From: Nitrosospira sp.
GTDB lineage: Bacteria > Pseudomonadota > Gammaproteobacteria > Burkholderiales > Nitrosomonadaceae
Reading direction: 5' to 3'
Assembly (NCBI GenBank): GCA_026399575.1
Contig: JAPLQS010000078.1
Span: forward strand, 1-40,329
Length of the DNA stretch: 40,329 nucleotides
The notes below the pieces were generated by a model, which was not told where the DNA came from, did no database searches, and worked only from the letters and a program-made list of their open reading frames with translations. Below, one piece after another: positions 6,662 to 14,386 of the stretch. A program made the translations under genes and the position numbers. Within the stretch, counting starts at the first letter, position 1. The number at the start of each line of letters is the position of its first letter.

Positions 6662-8246
6662 GTGTTGAAAAACTCTCTTTTATTTCGAGCGTGGTGTTGG
6701 ACTAAGAATTGACTTCGAGGATTTCTAGCAGATTTCTCTGATCAATTTGGATGCGGACTGGAAGTTTATCACCCATCTCGCCCTTAAGCGGGTATCAACT
6801 CTCCTCCCTGTGCTATCGGAGCCAACCATTTCGCCATTCGTCGTAAATTCTGTGCCGTTGCCGCCAATAGAAACTCATCCTGTGCACCACTGAGTCCGCG
6901 TAATCGCAATCGATCAAGTTTCAGGATGCGTTTCATGTGCGCAAACAGCATCTCCACTTTCTTTCTGTCCTTGCGTGATTGTTGGTAGGCAGCAGTCTTG
7001 GCGATGTTGCGTGCCACATCACGTGCACTTTCATGAATGCTGCGGACGATCTTGCGAAATGGGGTGTTCGGACAGCAGCGATCTTTCATCAGACAGCCTG
7101 CGCAGGCTGGCTGACTTGAGCGATAGATGATCGTGTCGGCTTTCGTAATGTACGAGCGGGGGTTCTTGAGTGGGCGCCAATTGCTGCGCAGCGCATGGCC
7201 CTCAGGACATCGATATTCGTTGGCCTTTGCATTCCATTGGAAATCGCTACGCGAAAGGGTCCCGTCATCACGCTCCGTCTTATCCCAAACGGGCACATGG
7301 GGTGCAATCCCTTTGTCATTGACCATCCAGTCCAGCATGGACGCAGTGCCATAGGCCGTATCTCCCACCAGGCGCGCAGGTTTCATGTCGAACCGATCTT
7401 CCACGCGGTCAACCATGGTCTTGGTCGAATTCACTTCGTCCGTACGGTAGGCTGGAGTGGCTTCTGCATCAACGATGATGCCGGCCTTTAGATCGATCAG
7501 ATAGTTGGTCGAGTACGCGTAGAAAGCCGGGCCTCCTGGCGCACCAGTCAAGCGTGCTGCCGGGTCAGTCGGTGAGATTGATTTGGGTAAGGTGCCGGTA
7601 GGATTGTTTTCATCCAAGGCGATCAGATACTCGCGTACTGCACGCGGTGAGGTTACCGGGTTGCCCCAGTCGATAAATTCATCGCCGGACATGCTGCGCA
7701 GACGGTTTGCATCAGCTTTGACAATACTGGCATCCACTGCAAACCCTTCGCCACCTACCAACCCCTCGAACATGCAGCGACGTAGAACCGTTTCAAACAG
7801 ATGCCGGAATGCATCGCTATCGCGGAACCGGCCATGACGGTTCTTGGAGAAACTGGAGTGATCCGGTACAGCATCTTCCAGACCGAGTCGGCAGAACCAG
7901 CGATAGGCCAAGTTTAGATGTACTTCTTCACACAGACGACGTTCTGAGCGGATGCCAAAACTGTAACCGATGATCAGCATCCGGATCATCAGTTCCGGGG
8001 CAATGGAGGGTCTGCCGGTATGGCTGTAGAACTCGGCCAGATGTTGGCGCAGATCACTCAGGTCAAGGAAACGATCAATGCCGCGGAGAAGGTGATTCTG
8101 GGGAACGTGTTCTTCAAGGTCAAAAGAGTAGAAAAGGCGCTTTTGCTTATCCGTCTGAAACCCAATCATATCAAGGCTCCCAGCTCAATTAGACATGCAA
8201 AATTATAACATTCTCAGCATCAAAATTCGACAGAGTTTTTCAACAG
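6662..8246 (-). mobile_element. Complete IS1182-family insertion sequence
   Basis: 1,585 bp bounded by 14-bp inverted repeats: TGTTGAAAAACTCT at 6663-6676 and its complement at 8232-8245. The direct repeat AATT lies outside both ends (6658-6661 and 8247-8250). A 4-bp palindromic target duplication is typical of IS1182. One transposase gene fills it on the - strand. Joining the flanks gives a continuous pre-insertion sequence across one AATT. Confidence 0.9.
6784..8169 (-). CDS. IS1182-family transposase
   Basis: 461 residues, a normal length for the family. It opens with the typical N-terminal DUF772-like region (about residues 40-115). The DDE residues can be placed in AVDASIVKADA, in LVGDTAYG and in KKVEMLFAHMK near the C-terminus. 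A cysteine cluster (CPEGH ... CAGCLMKDRCC) before the last acidic residue fits the zinc-ribbon insert common in this family. The frame is uninterrupted and both element ends are intact, so the element may be active. Confidence 0.93.
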   Translation of the reverse strand: MIGFQTDKQKRLFYSFDLEEHVPQNHLLRGIDRFLDLSDLRQHLAEFYSHTGRPSIAPELMIRMLIIGYSFGIRSERRLCEEVHLNLAYRWFCRLGLEDAVPDHSSFSKNRHGRFRDSDAFRHLFETVLRRCMFEGLVGGEGFAVDASIVKADANRLRSMSGDEFIDWGNPVTSPRAVREYLIALDENNPTGTLPKSISPTDPAARLTGAPGGPAFYAYSTNYLIDLKAGIIVDAEATPAYRTDEVNSTKTMVDRVEDRFDMKPARLVGDTAYGTASMLDWMVNDKGIAPHVPVWDKTERDDGTLSRSDFQWNAKANEYRCPEGHALRSNWRPLKNPRSYITKADTIIYRSSQPACAGCLMKDRCCPNTPFRKIVRSIHESARDVARNIAKTAAYQQSRKDRKKVEMLFAHMKRILKLDRLRLRGLSGAQDEFLLAATAQNLRRMAKWLAPIAQGGELIPA

Positions 8247-8334
8247 AATTTGTCGGTTTCAGTCATTTCATGACCGGCAGCACAAGCAGGCGCTTCTTAT
8301 CGACAAGTCTACTATGGGGCTACTAACTTAAAAC

Positions 8335-8366
8335 AACAAGGACTTGCATCACTGCAAGCCCTTGTT
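8335..8366 (-). terminator. Rho-independent terminator behind tRNA-Lys
   Basis: Read on the - strand, the arms AACAAGGGCTTGCA and TGCAAGTCCTTGTT form a 14-bp stem with one mismatch and a 4-nt loop, followed by GTTTT. It begins a few bases after the tRNA CCA end. Confidence 0.85.
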
Positions 8367-8370
8367 TTAT

Positions 8371-8446
8371 TGGTGGGCCGTGTCGGATTCGAACCGACGA
8401 CCTACGGATTAAGAGTCCGCTGCTCTACCAACTGAGCTAACGACCC
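8371..8446 (-). tRNA. tRNA-Lys(CTT)
   Basis: 76 nt including the encoded CCA. Acceptor arm GGGTCGT pairs with ACGGCCC. The anticodon loop CTCTTAA gives anticodon CUU. The GGTTCGAATCC T arm is canonical. Confidence 0.97.
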
Positions 8447-8942
8447 GGAATAAACCGGAATGTTTGTTCTGAGGCAACCTTGGGGACAAGAACTATCACG
8501 CCTTGAAACCCCCGCTGTTGCTTGCCGTACGCTTGTTGTGTTACCGCTATATCCCAAAATAGATACTCTGGATTGTTAGCAACAAGGGGCTGGTCCGGGG
8601 GCATTCTATCAAACTTCCCACACTCTCCAAAATTTCCCGCTCCAAGCTAACCCCGGTGCAAGCAAAAGCAATTCCTTTTCTTGCCTTACACCATGCTTGC
8701 GAATTCAATTCGTTTTGCAGCGCTTTCCATCTCCGATAAAGAACCACCGCAAGCTTCCTCCCACATAAACTTGTGACGTAATCTATCGCTGACACCGCGC
8801 TGGAATTTCCGTGCAACTATTCAAGACAATGAGATATTAATGGACTGTTTTTGACAAGCAGCACACCAAACCAAACTATGTCATTATTATGGGAATTACA
8901 TTCCTGACTTGAGTTCGCCAACCCACAAAAGGAGAGATAGTG
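8447..8942. other. Gene-poor stretch with a possible promoter
   Basis: No frame here has convincing codon use, including an 89-codon - strand frame at 8547-8816. TTGACA at 8851-8856, followed 17 bases later by AACTAT (8874-8879), could be a weak sigma-70 promoter for the small gene at 8943. An AAGGAGAG ribosome-binding site precedes that gene. Confidence 0.45.
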
Positions 8943-9038
8943 ATGAAAATAGATTGGACCCTGGTGATCATGACCACGATAGTCATGGTGACAATATCAA
9001 GTTTCGGGCTCTTTAATCGATGGTTCATGGTGATGTAG
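8943..9038 (+). CDS. 31-residue single-pass membrane peptide
   Basis: A short frame with a strong AAAGGAGAG ribosome-binding site placed correctly before ATG 8943 and a TAG at 9036-9038. The peptide is almost wholly hydrophobic. A short charged start (MKIDW) is followed by a Val/Ile/Met/Thr-rich segment long enough for one membrane helix, then a polar-aromatic end (FNRWFMVM). It resembles small bacterial membrane peptides in design, but I recognise no family. It stands alone between two tRNA genes; a weak promoter candidate lies about 70 bp upstream. Real translation is likely from the ribosome-binding site and composition; function is unknown. Confidence 0.6.
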   Translation: MKIDWTLVIMTTIVMVTISSFGLFNRWFMVM

Positions 9039-9334
9039 TCGCTTCAAATATCGACTATTGCCATGCTCGCCAGTACACTTAAAAAAACAGACAGCCCACG
9101 ACACCTGTTTTAGCAATTGCCGCGTTATTGCTGTCCTGTGCCGTTAGCCTGAAGCATTCAGCATAAATTACAACTGTGCCGCCCAGCGGTCGATCAGTTG
9201 GCCAAACCATGCTTTGAGCATATCCCGTTGTTCGTACTTTTTTGTTTTAACATGCGGCACAGCCGACAGTTCTTTTGGCCGGCTTAAATCTTTCCTGCGC
9301 GCGCGAGTTTTGCGGACTGCCTTGGAGTGGTAAA
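9039..9334. other. Intergenic stretch with a possible terminator and coding remnant
   Basis: The arms AAAACAG (9084-9090) and CTGTTTT (9105-9111) could terminate the small gene upstream. On the - strand an open stretch ends KAWFGQLIDRWAAQL with a TAA at 9168-9170. It has no convincing start and runs back into tRNA-Ala, so I treat it as a possible gene remnant only. Confidence 0.35.
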
Positions 9335-9410
<76 letters not shown>

Positions 9411-9422
9411 ACATGACGACGT

Positions 9423-9451
9423 ATTCTATACACAAAAAACGGCAGCGTAAA
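9423..9451 (-). promoter_or_regulatory. Likely promoter of tRNA-Ala
   Basis: On the - strand TTTACG is followed 15 bases later by TATAGAAT, ending 12 bases before the tRNA 5' end. Spacing is slightly short and the -35 is weak; position fits. Confidence 0.45.
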
Positions 9452-9577
9452 ATTGACATTGCCGCAGCGGCTGCGGATAATCCTTTGCGTCGGTCTTTGT
9501 CCGGCACCGTTGTCGAACACATCTAGCGCTGCAGCCCGATCCCCCGCAGGAATCCGCGATTCAGACAAGAGGATTTC

Positions 9578-10789
9578 ATGAGACTCTCCGGACGATTCAG
9601 TTTTGGCCTTGCGGCTGCCACTCTCATTCTTTCCGGCTGCCAGGAAACATCATCCCTGCCCAAGGTGGGTGAACAACTGGTAAAAATAGGCCATGCCGCA
9701 CCGCTCACTGGCACCCAGGCGCATATCGGAAAGGACAATGAAAATGGAGTCAGGTTGGCAATCGAGGAAGCGAATGCGGCGGGCATCGTCATCGGTGGAC
9801 AAAAGATCCGTTTCCAGCTTCTGAGCGAGGACGATCAGGCCGATCCGAAGAACGGCACCATCGTCGCGCATAAACTGGCGGATGCGGAAATAAACGGCAT
9901 GATCGGCCACCTCAATTCCGGCACCACCATTCCGGCATCCCGTGTTTATCATGACGCGGGCATTCCACAGATTTCGCCTTCCGCGACCAATCCCAAATAT
10001 ACCCAGCAAGGTTTCAAGTCAGCGTTCCGCACCATGGCCAATGATGTACAGCAAGGCAGACTGCTGGGTCAATTCGTCACCGGACATCTGGCCGCAAAAA
10101 GAATTGCCATCATCGACGATCGCACCGCCTACGGCCAGGGACTTGCCGACGAATTCGAAAAATCGGTCAAGGCCAACGGCGGAGTCATCGTGGCGCGTGA
10201 ATTCACCACCGATAAATCAACCGATTTTCGCGCGATTCTGACCGCGATCAAAGGCAAGCAGCCCGATGTACTGTTCTTCGGTGGAATGGACCCGCAAGGC
10301 GGCCCACTGATGCGGCAGGTCAGATCACTCGGCATCACCGCCCGATTTCTCGGTGGTGACGGCGTCTATACCCCGGAATTCATCAAGTTGGCGGGGAGCG
10401 CGGCGGAAGGCGCCTACAGTTCACTGCCCGGTGTTCCACTCGAGAAGATGCCCAGCGGTATCGCCTTTCGCGATAAATACCGAACCAAGTACAGTAGAGA
10501 AATCCAGCTCTACGCGCCGTTCTGCTACGATGCGGTCAATATCATGATCGAAGCGATGCGGCGAGCCGATTCGGTGAAACCGGAAAAATACCTGCCGGAG
10601 CTGGCAAAAACTGATCACCACGGCGTCACCGCCAGAATCATGTTCGATGAGAAAGGCGATTTGAAAGACGGCGCGATTACATTTTATCAAGTAAGAAACG
10701 GCAAATGGGAAGTAACGGAAACGCTATCCAGTATGCCGACCGCATCTGTACCCACCGCAGCCACACCAGTCGCGGATGAACAGAGCTAA
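9578..10789 (+). CDS. livK: Branched-chain amino-acid-type ABC transporter, lipoprotein binding component
   Basis: 403 residues. The N-terminus is a lipoprotein signal with lipobox LSGC and lipidation at C21, so the mature protein would be tethered in the periplasm. The rest is a type I periplasmic binding fold (Peripla_BP_6, LivJ/LivK class), beginning KIGHAAPLTGTQAHIG, with GHLNSGTTIPAS and SPSATNPKYT in the ligand-site loops. The last ~25 residues are a low-complexity Thr/Ala/Pro-rich tail, unusual for the family. It is followed 68 bp later by livH and heads the operon. LivK homologues bind leucine-type amino acids, but related proteins bind urea or amides, so the substrate is uncertain. 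ATG 9578 follows AGAGGA. Confidence 0.88.
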   Translation: MRLSGRFSFGLAAATLILSGCQETSSLPKVGEQLVKIGHAAPLTGTQAHIGKDNENGVRLAIEEANAAGIVIGGQKIRFQLLSEDDQADPKNGTIVAHKLADAEINGMIGHLNSGTTIPASRVYHDAGIPQISPSATNPKYTQQGFKSAFRTMANDVQQGRLLGQFVTGHLAAKRIAIIDDRTAYGQGLADEFEKSVKANGGVIVAREFTTDKSTDFRAILTAIKGKQPDVLFFGGMDPQGGPLMRQVRSLGITARFLGGDGVYTPEFIKLAGSAAEGAYSSLPGVPLEKMPSGIAFRDKYRTKYSREIQLYAPFCYDAVNIMIEAMRRADSVKPEKYLPELAKTDHHGVTARIMFDEKGDLKDGAITFYQVRNGKWEVTETLSSMPTASVPTAATPVADEQS

Positions 10790-10857
10790 GACTCTTGGGG
10801 CATCCGGGAATACTCTTGTGAAACCCGGTTCAACTCACCCTCTCCCTGATTAACCCC

Positions 10858-11781
10858 GTGGATATTTTCCTTCAGCAGATCATCAACGGCCTGGTTCTGG
10901 GCAGCATCTATGCGCTGGTTGCGCTCGGCTACACCATGGTCTACGGTATCCTCGGGCTGATCAATTTCGCCCACGGTGAAGTCGTGATGATCGGCGCAAT
11001 GGTGGCGCTGGCGGCGATTCACGCCTTGACTGGCACTCCTCTGCCGGGGCCGGTTATCGTGCTGATGGGTCTGCTGATCGCCATTCCTGCCTGCATGCTG
11101 CTGGGATACGGAATCGAACGCGTTGCCTATCGGCCGTTGCGCAATGCCCCGCGTCTGGCGCCGCTGATTACCGCGATTGGCGTGTCGATCGTGCTGCAGA
11201 ACCTCGCCATGATCATCTGGGGACGGCAATACATTGCCTTCCCGCCGCTGCTGCCGAACGATGCTTATGTCATTGCCGGCGCAAGCATCACCCTCCTGCA
11301 GATTTTCATTTTCCTGCTGGCGATGGCAATCATGGCGGGGTTGATTTTTCTGGTGAAAAAAACCCGACTGGGGCGCGCCATGCGCGCCACCGCGCAAAAC
11401 CCTGAAGTGGCGGGGCTGATGGGAGTGAATGTCAACAGCGTCATTTCCGCTACCTTCATCATCGGCTCGGCACTGGCCGCCGTGGCAGGACTGATGGTCG
11501 GCGCTTACTACGGCCTGGCGCATTATTACATGGGCTTTCTGCTGGGACTGAAAGCATTCTCCGCCGCGGTTCTCGGCGGCATCGGCAATCTCGGCGGCGC
11601 CATGCTGGGAGGATTGCTGCTGGGGGTGATCGAAAGTCTGGGCGCGGGTTACATCGGACCACTTACCGGCGGCGTTCTCGGCAGCCATTATCAGGATGTA
11701 TTCGCATTTTTCGTACTGATCCTGGTGTTGGTGTTCCGTCCCTCCGGATTGCTTGGCGAACGCACGACCGAGCGGGCATAG
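10858..11781 (+). CDS. livH: ABC transporter permease LivH
   Basis: 307 residues starting at GTG. It is a polytopic inner-membrane protein of about eight hydrophobic segments, with the family opening (LQQIINGLVLGSIYALVALGY, then INFAHGE) and the EAA-like coupling loop around ATAQNPEVAGLMGVN. It forms the membrane channel with LivM. The stop TAG is one base before the livM ATG, so the two are translationally coupled. Length and order match Liv operons. Confidence 0.92.
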   Translation: MDIFLQQIINGLVLGSIYALVALGYTMVYGILGLINFAHGEVVMIGAMVALAAIHALTGTPLPGPVIVLMGLLIAIPACMLLGYGIERVAYRPLRNAPRLAPLITAIGVSIVLQNLAMIIWGRQYIAFPPLLPNDAYVIAGASITLLQIFIFLLAMAIMAGLIFLVKKTRLGRAMRATAQNPEVAGLMGVNVNSVISATFIIGSALAAVAGLMVGAYYGLAHYYMGFLLGLKAFSAAVLGGIGNLGGAMLGGLLLGVIESLGAGYIGPLTGGVLGSHYQDVFAFFVLILVLVFRPSGLLGERTTERA

Positions 11782-11782
11782 C

Positions 11783-12868
11783 ATGAATGATCTGCTGACC
11801 CACTGGCGCAAATTCAAACGCGAGCCATATGCCGTGTGGCTGGGATTCGCACTGATCGGCGCCGCGCTGGTGCTGCTGCCTTTTGTCACCGATGCGGCGC
11901 TGGGCCGTTCCTGGGTACGAATACTCGACCACACCCTGCTCTACATCATGCTGGCGCTGGGACTCAATATCGTGGTGGGTTTTGCCGGCCTGCTGGATCT
12001 GGGCTATATCGCGTTTTTTGCCGTCGGCGCTTATCTGTATGCCTTGCTGGCCTCGCCGCATTTCGGTCTGCATCTGCCATTCTGGACGCTGCTGCCGCTG
12101 GGCGCATTGGTCGCCTGCATGTTCGGGGTATTACTGGGCGCACCGACGCTGCGTCTGCGCGGCGATTATCTCGCCATCGTCACACTGGGTTTCGGCGAAA
12201 TCATCCGCATTTTTCTCAACAATCTGAATGCGCCGGTCAATATCACCAACGGCCCGCAAGGGGTGAACATGATCGACCCGATCATGCTGGGCGAATTTTC
12301 CCTCAGCCGCACTCACCAGTTCCTGGGCATTACCTTCTCTTCGGTGCACAACTACTATTATCTGTTTCTGGCATTGGCACTGCTGATCATATTCATTTCC
12401 ATCCGCCTGGAAAATTCGCGCATCGGCCGCGCCTGGGTGGCGGTGCGAGAAGATGAAGTAGCAGCGCAGGCGATGGGCATCAACACCCGCAACGTCAAGC
12501 TGCTGGCATTCGCCATGGGCGCAAGCTTCGGCGGCGTTTCCGGCGGCCTGTTCGCAGGCTTTCAGGGATTCGTCAGTCCGGAAAGTTTTCACCTGACGGA
12601 GTCGATCATGATTCTGTGCATGGTGGTGCTGGGCGGCATGGGCCATATTCCCGGCGTGATCCTCGGTGCGGTGCTGCTGTCGATACTGCCGGAAGCGCTG
12701 CGCTATATCGGGCCGCTGGAGGAGGCGCTGTTCGGGCGCGTGATTGTCGATCCATCCGATTTGCGCCTGCTGCTGCTTGGTCTGGCGATGGTGCTGATCA
12801 TGCTGCTGCGCCCGGCAGGCCTGTGGCCCTCGCCGGTACGACGGCGGGAATTTGCCAGCCATGATTAA
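11783..12868 (+). CDS. livM: ABC transporter permease LivM
   Basis: 361 residues from ATG 11783, chosen because it begins one base after livH stops; an upstream in-frame ATG (11753) lies inside livH. The motif ALGLNIVVGFAGLLDLGYIAF and the later coupling loop (VREDEVAAQAMGINTRNVKL) are typical. The protein is polytopic and pairs with LivH. Its end overlaps livG by 8 bp. Confidence 0.92.
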   Translation: MNDLLTHWRKFKREPYAVWLGFALIGAALVLLPFVTDAALGRSWVRILDHTLLYIMLALGLNIVVGFAGLLDLGYIAFFAVGAYLYALLASPHFGLHLPFWTLLPLGALVACMFGVLLGAPTLRLRGDYLAIVTLGFGEIIRIFLNNLNAPVNITNGPQGVNMIDPIMLGEFSLSRTHQFLGITFSSVHNYYYLFLALALLIIFISIRLENSRIGRAWVAVREDEVAAQAMGINTRNVKLLAFAMGASFGGVSGGLFAGFQGFVSPESFHLTESIMILCMVVLGGMGHIPGVILGAVLLSILPEALRYIGPLEEALFGRVIVDPSDLRLLLLGLAMVLIMLLRPAGLWPSPVRRREFASHD

Positions 12869-13658
12869 CGCAATGCCGCTGCCTGCTGAAGCCGACCTGC
12901 TGCTGCAGGCTGCCGGCATCAGCAAGCATTTCGGCGGACTGGCGGCGCTGACAGATGTGTCACTCACCATCCGCCGCAACGAAATCTATGGTCTGATCGG
13001 CCCCAATGGCGCCGGCAAGACCACGCTATTCAATCTGCTCACCGGCCTCTATCGCACCGATGTCGGTACGATCTCGTTTGATGGTAGCAGCCTCACCGGC
13101 AAGAAACCCCACGAAGTGGCGCAAGCCGGCATCGCCCGTACTTTCCAGAACATCCGCCTGTTCGCCAACATGACCGCACTGGAGAACGTGATGGTGGGAA
13201 GAAATGTGCGCACCCATGCCGGCGTATTCGGCGCGATCCTGCGCGACCAAAAAACCCGTGCCGAAGAAAGCGCGATCAGGCAGCACGCAAAAGAACTGCT
13301 CGACTACACCGGCGTCGGTCATCACGCACAGATGCTGGCGAAAAATCTGTCGTACGGCGATCAGCGCCGCCTGGAAATTGCGCGCGCACTTGCCACCGAA
13401 CCGAAACTGCTGGCATTGGACGAACCTGCGGCCGGCATGAATGCGACCGAAACCGCCGCGCTGAGACAACTGCTTGAGAACATACGCCGCGACGGCGTGA
13501 CGATCCTGCTGATCGAGCATGACGTGAAACTGGTGATGGGGTTGTGCGATCGGGTGGCGGTGCTGGATTACGGCAAGAAAATTGCGGAAGGTGTTCCCGT
13601 CGAAGTGCAACGCAATCCCGCAGTGATCGAAGCCTACCTGGGCGGAGCCATGGCATGA
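12861..13658 (+). CDS. livG: ABC transporter ATP-binding protein LivG
   Basis: 265 residues from ATG 12861. Walker A is GPNGAGKTT, the signature is LSYGDQRRLEIARAL (a YGDQ variant usual for LivG), and Walker B is LLALDEPAAGMN. The ARTFQNIRLF Q-loop and the C-terminal LivG extension are present. It overlaps livM by 8 bp and livF by 4 bp (ATGA), so translation is coupled. It drives transport by ATP hydrolysis on the cytoplasmic face. Confidence 0.95.
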   Translation: MINAMPLPAEADLLLQAAGISKHFGGLAALTDVSLTIRRNEIYGLIGPNGAGKTTLFNLLTGLYRTDVGTISFDGSSLTGKKPHEVAQAGIARTFQNIRLFANMTALENVMVGRNVRTHAGVFGAILRDQKTRAEESAIRQHAKELLDYTGVGHHAQMLAKNLSYGDQRRLEIARALATEPKLLALDEPAAGMNATETAALRQLLENIRRDGVTILLIEHDVKLVMGLCDRVAVLDYGKKIAEGVPVEVQRNPAVIEAYLGGAMA

Positions 13659-14365
13659 ACCTGCTGGAAGTGCGCGGCCTGAAGGTTTCCTACGGTGGCA
13701 TCAATGCAGTCAAGGGCATCGATCTGGAAATCCGCGAAGGTGAACTGGTCGCGCTGATCGGTGCCAACGGCGCGGGAAAATCCACCACGCTGCGCGCGCT
13801 GGCCGGACTGGAACGCCCGGCGGGAGGGACAATTCACTATCAGGGACATTCCATCAGCCACCAGCCTACGCATCAACTGGTCAGGAAAGGTCTGGTGCTG
13901 GTGCCGGAAGGGCGCGGAATTTTCGGGAGGCTGACGGTGGAAGAAAACCTGCACATGGGCGCTTATTGCCGCGACGATACGGCAGAGATAGCAGCCGACA
14001 TGCAACGAGTTTATGCGCGCTTCCCGCGCTTGCAGGAACGCAGCCATCAGGCGGCCGGAACCCTGTCGGGCGGCGAACAACAGATGCTCGCCATCGGTCG
14101 CGCATTGATGTCGCGCCCGCGGTTGTTGCTATTGGACGAACCCAGCATGGGACTGGCGCCACTGATGGTGCAGAAGATTTTTGAAACCATCCGCGCCATC
14201 GCAGCGGAAGGCGTCACCATCCTGCTGGTGGAACAGAATGCCAAACTCGCGCTGGAAACAAGCCATCGCGGTTATGTGCTGGAGAGCGGCCTGATCACGT
14301 TGCACGATGAGGCAAAAGCGTTGCTGAGCAACGAGAAGGTGCGGCACGCCTATCTGGGGGAGTGA
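13655..14365 (+). CDS. livF: ABC transporter ATP-binding protein LivF
   Basis: 236 residues from ATG 13655, overlapping the livG stop. Walker A GANGAGKST, signature LSGGEQQMLAIGRAL and Walker B LLLLDEPSMGLAP are all intact. It pairs with LivG as the second ATPase. It is the last gene of the operon. It ends 21 bp from the 3' end of the convergent giant gene, with a small GGGCA-TCAG-TGCCC hairpin (14382-14395) at the junction. Confidence 0.95.
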   Translation: MNLLEVRGLKVSYGGINAVKGIDLEIREGELVALIGANGAGKSTTLRALAGLERPAGGTIHYQGHSISHQPTHQLVRKGLVLVPEGRGIFGRLTVEENLHMGAYCRDDTAEIAADMQRVYARFPRLQERSHQAAGTLSGGEQQMLAIGRALMSRPRLLLLDEPSMGLAPLMVQKIFETIRAIAAEGVTILLVEQNAKLALETSHRGYVLESGLITLHDEAKALLSNEKVRHAYLGE

Positions 14366-14386
14366 AGGTCTGCACCCACCAGGGCA

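Noticed and set aside
8547-8816. 89-codon - strand frame between the tRNA genes
   Set aside because: No ribosome-binding site, no domain resemblance and unremarkable composition.
9168-9300. A - strand frame ending KAWFGQLIDRWAAQL next to tRNA-Ala
   Set aside because: It has no convincing start or ribosome-binding site and runs back into the tRNA; too little to call a gene.
10786-11934. 382-codon open frame antisense to livH/livM
   Set aside because: It mirrors a GC-rich gene on the other strand, has a Gln/His-rich composition typical of antisense frames, and the Liv permeases are unmistakable.
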